Shown: positions 1-5,912, numbered from the stretch's first letter. The stretch is DNA of 8,787 nucleotides from an uncultured Oscillospiraceae bacterium (GCA_910588635.1 CAJUPW010000008.1:2900-11686); one strand, 5' to 3'. Made by a program: numbers and translations. The notes: generated by a model not told the origin, from the sequence alone.

Positions 1-983
1 GTCTGGGTGTCCCCGGCGTTGACCACAACCGTCTGGGGCGTGGGGTCCTTGCGGTAATTGTCCGGCGCTTTTTCCTCGGACACCACATAAGTTCCGGGGA
101 GCAGCTTGGACAGCACGATCTGCCCGTTGACGTCGGTGGTATAGAGGCCATTGGAGGAGGTCATCCCCTCGTTGTCCGGGGTCAGTTCACCGTTGGCAGT
201 CATCACCTTGAACTGTGCGCCGGCGAGGGGCTGCTTGGTGACGCTGTCGTACTTCTCGATGATCAGACCACCCTTGCGGGTGTTTTTGATCACCACGGTC
301 TGAGTGTCTCCGCCCTGCCCGATGACCACGTTGGTGGAGGGCGTGTCGATGACGTACCCGCCGTCCGGGGCCTTGATTTCGTTGATCACATAAGCGCCGG
401 GAGCCAGATTGGTGATCCTGATTTCACCCTGAGAGTCGGTGGTGAAGATGCCGTTCTGGGTCAGGGTAGACGAGCCAATGACACCGTCCAGGCCCACTTC
501 ACACCCTGCGGCAGTGGTAATTCTGAACTCAGCGCCGGGAAGCACCTCATTGGTCTGGCTGTCCCGTTTTTGGATGATCAGGCTGCCTTTCGGCTGATTT
601 TTAAAGGTAAGAGACACGGTTTTACCCGCTTGGATCTGGATGGTCTGGCTCTGGGTATCGATCAGGAAACCAGCGGGGGCGCGCACCTCGGTGACTACCA
701 CGCTCTTTCCCGGCTTCAGACCGGGGATGCGGATCTCCCCGGTCTCATCGGAGCGGTAGATGCCGTTGGAGTCGCCAATCAGGGTTCCGTCCGCGTACAT
801 GACCTTGAACTCGGCGTTCTGGAGGGTCACGCTGGGGTTGGTGGCGCAGACCTTCCTAATGAGCAAGATGCCGTCCGGGGCATTATCGAAGGAGACCGTG
901 ACCACGTTCTGCTCACCCTTATCCGAGATGTAGACGGTTTCAGAGGCGTTGATGATGGAGTAGCCGTCCGCCGGGTCGATCTC
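1..983 (-). CDS. SpaA/Cna-B repeat surface protein, downstream exon (3' part, runs off left edge)
   Basis: This is an open frame of 327 complete codons with no stop, read from 983 down to the left edge; it is the continuation of the exon at 3518-4150 after intron removal. It encodes tandem domains of about 90-105 residues, each starting with a strand such as GLIIEKYDS, SLIIQKRDS or GILLIRK. Each then carries an AxFKV-type strand, a glycine-rich turn (TTDVNGQI, TTDSQGEI) and a closing GTYVVSEEKAP / GAYVINEIKAP motif. This is the SpaA/Cna-B (prealbumin-like) fold of Gram-positive adhesins and pilins. In the family the Lys of the first strand can form an internal isopeptide bond, assisted by the Glu of the closing motif, and both are visible here. 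Three full domains plus the end of the intron-split one are present. The C-terminus, where an LPxTG sorting signal would be expected, lies outside the window. The product is probably a cell-wall-anchored adhesin; its ligand is unknown. Confidence 0.85.
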
Positions 984-1079
984 ATAAGGTAGGCATCGCC
1001 ACGCCATACTTGCTTCCGCAAGCGGTCTTGGCGATACCCCCTCCCGAACCGGACTTACACCTCTCGATGTATCCGGCTC
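984..1079 (-). ncRNA. Group II intron domains V and VI (catalytic core and branch site)
   Basis: Domain V (1079 to 1046, read on the minus strand) begins GAGCCGGA and ends TCCGGTTC, giving an 8-bp lower stem that contains the AGC catalytic triad. A small bulge and a 5-bp upper stem (ACATC/GGTGT) follow, capped by a GAGA tetraloop. Domain VI has a perfect 9-bp stem, GGTATCGCC (1038-1030) with GGCGATGCC (1000-992). An inner CTTGC-GGAA-GCAAG hairpin lies within it. Outside the 9-bp stem, AGG can pair with CCT, which leaves a bulged A at 990, seven bases from the intron end. That is the usual position of the lariat branch point. Structures were folded by eye. Confidence 0.88.
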
Positions 1080-1106
1080 TCTATTTGTCTATCAATCTGG
1101 AAGATT

Positions 1107-2906
1107 TTATTGCTTGGTTTTTGCATAGCACTCAGGACAGAGCGCAATCGACTTGCGCCGCATTTGCATCATTTTCAGTTCCAGTTCGTTCTTGCCCTTC
1201 AAATCTTTCAGCCGCCGTACATGGTGCATATGGATTTCCTTGGTTTCAACTCCGCACAGTTCACAAATGCCAGCTTTCAGCCGTCTTGCGAGGCTGTTCG
1301 GCTTGTCATATTTCACATACTGCGGAAGAACATCGGCGGTCAAAGACGGAAGGTCTTTCTTTTTAGTGAAGCCATCATGATAAAACTCGCACTGCTTGGG
1401 GCCGTCCTTGGTCGTGTAGGGAATGGAAATCACACCATCCCGTTCATACTTTTGGCGGATTTTGCGGCGGGTAGTATTGCCCTTTGCAGCTAATGTTTTG
1501 AGAAAACTGCCTCTCATGATGAACGCAAAGTTGTTGAGTACTGATACGTTTTCTGCCATGGAGTAGAAGTTGTACAGTCCCCGAATTTCTGCGTTGAACT
1601 GGCTGATGATTGCGATTGCGTCCTTGTGCATAAGTTTCCCTCGATGAAGCGGTTTCCACCGCTCCTTACCGTCAGCGTCCGTGACGATTTTGAACGCATG
1701 GTACTCTTTCAGCTTCTGAACCCATTTGTCATGAGGCACATACAGCGCCACTTTTCCATACCACATCCTGCGCAATACTCCACTGCTGTCCCGCTTTGCA
1801 TCCTTGCTTCTGCGAACTGTGAACTGGTAGCCCAGGTAGTCAATCAATCCGCTGGAATGGGTGACTTTTGTCTTTTCTTCGGACAGGGTGAGCTTTAGGG
1901 TGTTTGCCAGGAAGTCCCGGACATCTGCCTTTACCTGCTCTGCGTCTTTGCGGGAGCCAATGATACCCACCACAAAATCGTCCGCGTAGCGGTTGAAGCG
2001 CAGGCTTTTGTAACCGGGGTCGGATGGAGTGTAATATGAGGTGGCCAACAGATTTTGCTGTGCTGCCTTAAAGCTCTGAACCACATCCTTCGTGTGGGAT
2101 TGGCTCAGCAGCTCTTTTTGCGTCACATAGTTCCAACGTGCCCGCCCATATTCCTTACTTGCCTTTCGCTTACTGGTCCCTACCTTGAACTGCTTCTGGT
2201 AATTTTCCAGGTAAGTGTCCAGCTCGCTCAGATAGATATTGGCAAGAATGGGACTGACTCCTGAGCCTTGCGGAGTGCCTGAGTAGGTATGGTGATAGGT
2301 CCACTGTTCCATGTACCCGGCCTTCAGCATTTTCCACATAAGAGCAATAAAGTGCTCGTCTTTGATGCGGCGGCGCAGGATGTCAATGAGAACATGGTGG
2401 TCAAAGCTGTCAAAGCAAGCCTTGATGTCACCTTCAATGACCCACTGGACTCCGGAAAAGGTCGTTTTGATTTCGGACAGTGCCGTGTGGCAGGAGCGCT
2501 TTGGGCGGAAGCCGTGGGAGTAACATGAAAATGTGGGTTCGTAGATTGCTTCCAGAATCATACGGACGACCTCCTGCACCAGCTTGTCGTCTGTGGACGG
2601 GATACCCAGCGGACGTGTTTTGCTCGGGTTATTTTTCTTGGGGATGTTTTCACGCCTGGCCGGATTCGGCTGGTACGAGCGGTCTTTCAGGCTGGCGATG
2701 ATACGCTCAATGCGTCCCACCGTCATGTCGTCGAGGGTCATCCCATCTGTGCCAGCCGTCATACTGCCCTGGGATTTGGCAATACTCTGGTAAGCCAGCA
2801 GATAGAATTCGGGATTGTAGAGATTGCGGTATAACCGCTCAAACACATATCCCTTTTGGGTCGCTTTTTCTTCCAGATTTTTCAGCACAGAAATTGGATT
2901 TCTCAT
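1107..2906 (-). CDS. ltrA: Group II intron reverse transcriptase/maturase with HNH endonuclease
   Basis: This 599-residue multifunctional intron protein folds and splices the intron RNA and carries out target-primed reverse transcription for retrohoming. Domains in order: RT N-terminus with GTDGMT (52-57) and RPLGIP (98-103); RT motif with GDIKACFDSFDH (159-170, catalytic Asp160); TPQGSGVSP (211-219); the YADD box (307-310, Asp309/Asp310); then LGYQF (358-362). An X/maturase domain covers about 380-530. The C-terminal HNH has C548-x2-C551, the HMHH cluster (559-562), N573 and C590-x2-C593. All catalytic positions I can check are intact, so the element could be mobile. The start ATG at 2906 is preceded by AAAGGTG about 11 bases upstream. 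It lies wholly inside intron domain IV. The symbol is used by family analogy. Confidence 0.95.
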   Translation of the reverse strand: MRNPISVLKNLEEKATQKGYVFERLYRNLYNPEFYLLAYQSIAKSQGSMTAGTDGMTLDDMTVGRIERIIASLKDRSYQPNPARRENIPKKNNPSKTRPLGIPSTDDKLVQEVVRMILEAIYEPTFSCYSHGFRPKRSCHTALSEIKTTFSGVQWVIEGDIKACFDSFDHHVLIDILRRRIKDEHFIALMWKMLKAGYMEQWTYHHTYSGTPQGSGVSPILANIYLSELDTYLENYQKQFKVGTSKRKASKEYGRARWNYVTQKELLSQSHTKDVVQSFKAAQQNLLATSYYTPSDPGYKSLRFNRYADDFVVGIIGSRKDAEQVKADVRDFLANTLKLTLSEEKTKVTHSSGLIDYLGYQFTVRRSKDAKRDSSGVLRRMWYGKVALYVPHDKWVQKLKEYHAFKIVTDADGKERWKPLHRGKLMHKDAIAIISQFNAEIRGLYNFYSMAENVSVLNNFAFIMRGSFLKTLAAKGNTTRRKIRQKYERDGVISIPYTTKDGPKQCEFYHDGFTKKKDLPSLTADVLPQYVKYDKPNSLARRLKAGICELCGVETKEIHMHHVRRLKDLKGKNELELKMMQMRRKSIALCPECYAKTKQ

Positions 2907-3517
2907 GATGTCTCACACACCTTTCTTCTTTTTGTACTGAAAGACAAACTGTTCCCCTTCGCCTTGTGGACGGCTTTCCCGTCCTCTGACTACTATGGGA
3001 ACTCTGTTGCCATGGCGGATATTCAGAGCCGCATTTTTTCATAGCGCTCATAGCTGCGAATGGGCGGCGTTCCGCTTTAGGCAATCCCCGTTTAGTACGA
3101 TAGAAATAAGCGTTCTGTATTCTCGGAATGCGTCGTTCGCCGTTTTCCACTGTCCCGTGGCTGGGTCTGCCTTGAGCATATCGCAATGATGCATCGAAGA
3201 ACCATCACTGCCAAGGCACCTGCGAGTTTAGCTTTCATACGCAGGGAACTACATTAGGCCCGACCTCCGGCTGACGTTCAAGCAATCCAGCTTTCATCCT
3301 TATATACAGATTTTTGTCCCTCTGCACCGACATTCGGAAAGCTCGAATGCCTCGCATACTCCGACATGCTACACTCCCCGTCAGGTTTCCCTTTTCGGAT
3401 AAGTCGGGGGACAACAGGCTGCGGTCTGAGGACCGCATTATGCTTTTACCTGCCGCTTGCTCACAGCGGCATTTCTATCGCCCACGAGCAGCAAATGTGC
3501 CGCTCTTACGGGCGCAC
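2907..3517 (-). ncRNA. Group II intron 5' RNA (domains I-III and start of domain IV)
   Basis: This 611-base stretch has no credible gene; it is structured intron RNA. From the 5' end it holds GTGCGCC, then small perfect hairpins such as GCCGCT/AGCGGC (3470-3452) and GCGGTC-CTCA-GACCGC (3436-3421). A domain III-like hairpin, GGACGG/CCGTCC with a GAAAG loop (2984-2968), is followed by the AGGCGAAGGGGAACAG stretch, which resembles the domain III region of other bacterial introns. A loop at 3192-3201, about intron base 320, is a candidate exon-binding site 1 (see findings). Several short ORFs here do not resemble proteins. Confidence 0.8.
3192..3201 (-). other. Candidate EBS1 of the group II intron
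   Basis: The minus-strand sequence TTCTTCGATG lies in a loop between GTGATG and CATCAT strands. It can pair with the last ten bases of the upstream exon (CATCGTGGAG) at nine of ten positions, with two G-U pairs and one U-U mismatch. Its location near intron base 320 fits domain I exon-binding loops in general. The assignment was made by eye and is tentative. Confidence 0.4.
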
Positions 3518-4150
3518 CTCCACGATGTAGGTGCCGGCAGTCAATCCGGTCCAGATGGCGGTCCCATTTTTTCCGGTGACCTTCGTGCCGATGACAGTGC
3601 CGCCCGTGCCGGAAGTGCCGCCCAAGAAGCGGAGCTGGAAGGTACAGCCGGGGAGGGCCTCATGGGTCACGCTGTCGTATTTTTCCACCACGATGGCGTT
3701 TAACGGCTCATTGAAAAAAGTCAGGGTTTTGCTCTCGCCGCCATGGAGGATCACCTTCTGAGTGAGAGGCTCTTTCATCTGGAAACCGGGAGCAGGCTCC
3801 ACCTCAGTCACGGTGTACTCACCGGGGTACAGCTTCTTGCCTTTCTCATGGAGCTTGATCTGACCGCTGGCATCCGTGACGAAGATACCAAAGTCCATGG
3901 AGGCGGGAGCGCCTGCGGCCTCGCCGTTGGACGTAAAAGTCACACGGAACTTAGCGCCCTCAATGGGAGCGCCCGCAACAGAATCTTCCTTGAAAATGGT
4001 CAGCTCCGGGGTCTTGTGGTTGCGGAACACCACCGTTTTCTCATCGCCGGGATTCAGAGAGATGGTCTGCACCCGGTCTGCATCCTTGTCCGGCAGATAG
4101 TAGGGGGCGGGGACGGATTTCTCCGTGATTCGGTAGGTTCCGGGGTCAAC
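3518..4150 (-). CDS. SpaA/Cna-B repeat surface protein, upstream exon (5'-truncated)
   Basis: About 211 codons are read from the junction near 4150 down to the intron at 3517. The frame starts inside a domain at DPGTYRITEKSVPAP, so the N-terminus (signal peptide and first domains) is missing. It is followed by a full domain beginning ELTIFKEDS and ending EYTVTEVEPAPGF. A further domain begins AIVVEKYDS and is split by the intron directly after GTYIVE. After splicing the protein continues into the exon at 1-983, making at least 538 residues with five complete or intron-split domains plus one partial. A GTG-started reading frame extends to 4261, but its first 37 codons are antisense to the recombinase and are not part of this family. 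As it stands the gene has no recognisable start or promoter and is probably not expressed normally. The protein class is secure; functional status is doubtful. Confidence 0.85.
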
Positions 4151-4156
4151 ACGGAG
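4141..4156. other. Junction of two 5'-truncated, divergently oriented genes
   Basis: To the left, minus-strand SpaA homology ends (reading right to left) around the Val-Asp-Pro-Gly codons. To the right, plus-strand recombinase homology begins around Asn-Thr-Glu-Ser-Lys. The exact base cannot be set without homologues, so a 16-base interval is given. Neither gene has its N-terminal coding part. No IS, inverted repeat or target duplication is visible at the join. Confidence 0.7.
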
Positions 4157-4717
4157 AGCAAGGTCAGCTACCTGAAAAACCACGCCGAGGAATTTGCCGA
4201 GCTGCTGGCTCAGAAAACCACCAAGGACTATGAGAGGGAGAGCCGGAACAGACAGCAACACCTCCAGGAGTTGATGGCGAGGAACAAAGAGGTTGACCGG
4301 CTGTTTGAACGTATCTATGAGGACAATGTATCAGGCAAGCTGACGGATGAACGCTTTATGAAAATGTCCCAGCGGTACGACGAGGAACAGCAGCAGCTCA
4401 AAAAGGACATTGAGGAATTGCAGCGCCAGTGTGACAAGGAGAATGACCGGGCCTTTTGTAAGGAGCAGTTTTTCAAGGCGGTGCGGAAGTTCATGGAGAT
4501 GAAAACGCTGACGCCCACCATCCTCCATGAGCTTGTAGAGCGCATCGACGTGTATCAGACCCAGGGCAGAGGAAAGAACAGGACGCAGCGCATCGTGATC
4601 CACTATAACTTTATCGGTGTCCTGGACTTGCCGGAGGTAGAGGAATACCCGGAGAACGTGGTGCTGGACAGCCGCCAGGGTGTGGCTATTGAGTATCTTG
4701 TCGGCAAGGCCGGGTAA
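4145..4717 (+). pseudogene. Large serine recombinase (TndX/TnpX-type), C-terminal remnant
   Basis: About 190 residues remain of a family usually over 500 residues long. What is left is a long charged helix or coiled coil (about 4160-4470, with ERESRNRQQHLQELMARNKE and RLFERIYEDNVSGKLTDERF) and a C-terminal DUF4368-like domain (FMEMKTLTPTILHELVERIDVY, then RIVIHYNFIGVLDLP). The catalytic serine resolvase domain, the recombinase domain and the zinc ribbon are all absent, so it cannot recombine DNA. Such recombinases move conjugative and mobilisable transposons of Clostridia and often sit at one end of the element, which suggests the element's end lies just to the right. A plus-strand frame is open back to ATG 3743, but its first part is antisense to the SpaA gene. 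The stop is TAA at 4715-4717. Confidence 0.85.
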
Positions 4718-4724
4718 AGAAAAC

Positions 4725-4746
4725 GGAGCGGCCCGGAAGCCGCTCC
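4725..4746. repeat. Perfect 8-bp hairpin after the recombinase stop
   Basis: GGAGCGGC, a 6-base CCGGAA loop, then GCCGCTCC, eight bases after the stop codon. On the plus strand no T-run follows (ACCGGGG). On the minus strand the hairpin is followed by GTTTTCTTT, so as a terminator it fits minus-strand transcription better. It could also be part of the old element end. Confidence 0.6.
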
Positions 4747-4773
4747 ACCGGGGCACACCGCCCCATAGAAATA

Positions 4774-4805
4774 GTAAAGGAACAGCCTTTCGACTGTTCC
4801 TTTAC
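4774..4805 (-). terminator. Probable intrinsic terminator of the tRNA-Pro transcript (12-bp stem)
   Basis: GTAAAGGAACAG and CTGTTCCTTTAC form a perfect 12-bp stem with an 8-base loop (4786-4793). On the minus strand it lies 36 bases beyond the tRNA 3' end and is followed by TATTTCTAT. The A-rich left foot and T-rich right foot also allow it to work in the other direction, for the recombinase mRNA. It was recognised by eye; no energy was computed. Confidence 0.7.
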
Positions 4806-4808
4806 ATA

Positions 4809-4837
4809 CGAGTGTTCAGTTGCGTTATGAACACTCG
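4809..4837. repeat. Perfect 10-bp inverted repeat beside the tRNA-Pro 3' end
   Basis: CGAGTGTTCA and TGAACACTCG flank a 9-base loop (4819-4827). The right arm ends three bases before the tRNA CCA end. It may be a trailer hairpin of the tRNA transcript or a protein-binding or recombination site; nothing in the sequence decides between these. Confidence 0.6.
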
Positions 4838-4840
4838 ACA

Positions 4841-4916
4841 TGGTCGGAGTGCGGGGACTCGAACCCCGGGCCTCCTGCTCCCAAAGCAGGCGCGCTACCA
4901 ACTGCGCAACACCCCG
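4841..4916 (-). tRNA. tRNA-Pro (anticodon UGG), CCA encoded
   Basis: The 76-base cloverleaf folds fully. The acceptor is CGGGGTG/CACTCCG with one G-U pair. The D stem is GCGC/GCGC with loop AGTTGGTA. The anticodon stem is CCTGC/GCAGG with loop TTTGGGA, giving anticodon UGG. The variable loop is five bases, the T stem CGGGG/CCCCG has loop TTCGAGT, the discriminator is A, and the CCA is genomically encoded. It lies downstream of the half tRNA and the promoter at 5004-5032, on the same strand. Confidence 0.96.
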
Positions 4917-4931
4917 GTATGAACTTTTTGC

Positions 4932-4953
4932 TTGGGAGCGCCCACGCTCCCAA
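4932..4953. repeat. 9-bp hairpin replacing the 3' half of the broken tRNA
   Basis: TTGGGAGCG, a CCCA loop, then CGCTCCCAA. The right arm is the anticodon-loop region of the half tRNA, and the left arm is its inverted copy. No clear T-run follows on either strand, so it is not an obvious terminator. Confidence 0.7.
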
Positions 4954-4985
4954 AGCAGGCGCGCTACCAACTGCGCTACACCAGG
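4946..4985 (-). pseudogene. Truncated tRNA-Pro: 5' half only
   Basis: The minus strand carries a candidate acceptor strand CCTGGTG, TA, D arm GCGC-AGTTGGTA-GCGC, G, then CCTGC and the anticodon loop TTTGGGA followed by GC. From the D stem to this point 31 bases match the intact tRNA-Pro exactly (4877-4907 versus 4946-4976). After that no GCAGG-completed stem, T arm or matching 3' acceptor strand (CACCAGG) follows. Instead the sequence folds back on the anticodon loop in a hairpin (4932-4953). It begins about 12 bases after the expected start of transcription, so it is probably transcribed ahead of the intact tRNA. Confidence 0.8.
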
Positions 4986-5003
4986 AAAGTTGATAACACC
5001 GAT

Positions 5004-5032
5004 AGTATAATATATTTCTAAAACGATTGCAA
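5004..5032 (-). promoter_or_regulatory. Sigma-A-type promoter for the tRNA-Pro unit
   Basis: On the minus strand, -35 TTGCAA (5032-5027), a 17-base spacer and -10 TATACT (5009-5004). The predicted start near 4997 lies about 12 bases before the half tRNA. The local A+T-rich patch and the ideal spacing support it. Confidence 0.7.
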
Positions 5033-5056
5033 GTGTTGTGATAGATATGTTAAAAT
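5027..5056 (+). promoter_or_regulatory. Probable promoter for trmB, sharing its -35 box with the tRNA promoter
   Basis: On the plus strand, -35 TTGCAA (5027-5032, a palindrome), an 18-base spacer and -10 TAAAAT (5051-5056). Transcription would start near 5063 and give a leader of roughly 28 bases before the ATG at 5091. It is weaker than the opposing promoter by consensus match. Confidence 0.5.
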
Positions 5057-5090
5057 AATTTTACTGATGAAGCGAAGAGGTGACAGAACC

Positions 5091-5834
5091 ATGAGAATGA
5101 GAAAAAAGCCCAATCTTTCGGCTCGGATGGAGCGGTGCGCGTCAATGTTGATTTCAAATCCCGCGTCGATGCGGGGGCGCTGGCGGGAGTTGTATCCCGG
5201 TGCGAGGGAGCTGCGGCTGGAGATTGGCTGCGGCAAGGGGCGGTTTTCCGCGGAAACGGCGGAGCAGAACCCCGATGTGCTGTACATTGCCCTGGAGCGG
5301 GTGCCCGACGCCATGATCGTGGCTATGGAGCGGTGCCGGGACAAGGGGCTGAGCAACATCTTTTTTATTGACGGAGACGCCGCCTTGCTGCGGGACTACT
5401 TTGCCCCCGACGAGGTGGACCTGCTCTACATCAACTTCTGCGACCCATGGCCGGGAATGAAGCACGCCCGGCGGCGGCTGACCCACGAGCAGTTTCTGAT
5501 CCTGTACCGGGGGATTCTGCGGGAGGGAGGACAGATTCACTTCAAGAGCGACAACCATGATTTGTTTGAGTGGTCGCTGTTCCAGTTCCCCAAAGCGGGC
5601 TTTGTCCTGTCTGATGTAACCAGGGACCTCCACGGGGAGGGCGTCCGGGGGGTCATGACCGACTATGAGGAGAAGTTTCACCTGCTGGGCGCCCCTATCA
5701 ACCGCTGTGTGGGCGCCAAGGAGCCTATGGACCCGGAGCCGGAGTTTCACCCCATCGCGGGTCCGACCAGGGGCCCGGCGGGAGGAGGGACAGGCCAGGA
5801 GGATGACGGCGGAGGCGGAGAAACAAAAACTTGA
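5091..5834 (+). CDS. trmB: tRNA (guanine-N7-)-methyltransferase
   Basis: A Rossmann-fold SAM-dependent methyltransferase of 247 residues that makes m7G at position 46 of the tRNA variable loop. The SAM-binding motif EIGCGKG is at 44-50, and an acidic E69 follows in IALERV. DPWP is at 118-121, then MKHARRRLTH, matching the family's DPWPK-RH-KRR-LT block, although the residue after DPWP is Gly here. TDYEEKF at 190-196 matches the conserved C-terminal T-D/E-YE-KF signature. I chose ATG 5091 (MRMRKKP, the usual family start) over in-frame ATG 5067 because AAGAGGTG lies 8-9 bases upstream of it. After about residue 207 comes a Pro/Gly/acidic tail of about 40 residues beyond the usual fold, probably disordered. 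It is transcribed away from the tRNA genes, which are among its possible substrates. Confidence 0.95.
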   Translation: MRMRKKPNLSARMERCASMLISNPASMRGRWRELYPGARELRLEIGCGKGRFSAETAEQNPDVLYIALERVPDAMIVAMERCRDKGLSNIFFIDGDAALLRDYFAPDEVDLLYINFCDPWPGMKHARRRLTHEQFLILYRGILREGGQIHFKSDNHDLFEWSLFQFPKAGFVLSDVTRDLHGEGVRGVMTDYEEKFHLLGAPINRCVGAKEPMDPEPEFHPIAGPTRGPAGGGTGQEDDGGGGETKT

Positions 5835-5858
5835 CATTTCGCACAAAAGAGCTATAAT
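5831..5858 (+). promoter_or_regulatory. Consensus promoter for the ABC importer operon, overlapping the trmB stop
   Basis: TTGACA (5831-5836), a 16-base spacer, TATAAT (5853-5858): both hexamers are perfect sigma-A consensus. The TGA stop of trmB lies inside the -35 box. The leader of about 48 bases contains a 6-bp TGGGCA/TGCCCA inverted repeat (from 5866) before the ribosome site AAAAAGGAG. Confidence 0.85.
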
Positions 5859-5912
5859 GTAGAGGTGGGCAATTTACCGCAATGCCCAATTTCTAAAAAG
5901 GAGTCCTTGCTT

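Larger units (their letters stand above)
984..3517 (-). mobile_element. Complete group II intron (2,534 bp) with encoded maturase
   Basis: The intron lies on the same strand as its host gene, as splicing requires. Its 5' end is GTGCGCC at 3517, matching the GUGYG consensus. The 3' end is at 984 and reads CCTACCTTAT, ending in the usual AY. A 34-nt domain V sits at 1046-1079 and domain VI follows, with a candidate branch A at 990, seven bases from the 3' end. Excision joins GTGGAG to GAGATC and restores one reading frame across a conserved SpaA motif (TYIVE then EIDPADGY). That in-frame join is independent support for both ends. Unspliced, the host frame reads only three intron codons and hits TAA at 3506-3508. 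The ORF is in domain IV. The RNA and protein look like the clostridial ML/CL-type lineage, but the exact class was not computed. Confidence 0.93.

Noticed and set aside
1..983. Possible CRISPR-like or simple DNA repeat array
   Set aside because: The periodicity is at protein level (about 90-105 residue domains with diverged DNA); no short identical direct repeats with spacers are present.
989..990. Alternative intron 3' end at AC (position 989)
   Set aside because: It would also end in AY, but it shifts the SpaA frame and leaves the bulged A too close to the end. The end at 984 gives an in-frame join and a branch A at seven bases.
570..992. Plus-strand frame of 140 codons in the SpaA exon
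   Set aside because: It is antisense to the repeat domains and its composition is an echo of them. It has no start signal.
2839..3438. Short minus-strand frames in the 5' part of the intron (67 and 115 codons)
   Set aside because: They overlap structured intron RNA domains I-III and do not resemble any protein I know.
3743..4144. Plus-strand open frame continuous with the recombinase remnant, starting ATG 3743
   Set aside because: This part is antisense to clear SpaA-repeat coding sequence and has no recombinase-like residues. Only the portion after about 4145 is real recombinase.
5154..5846. Minus-strand frame (230 codons) opposite trmB
   Set aside because: trmB on the plus strand carries all the family signatures; this frame has none.
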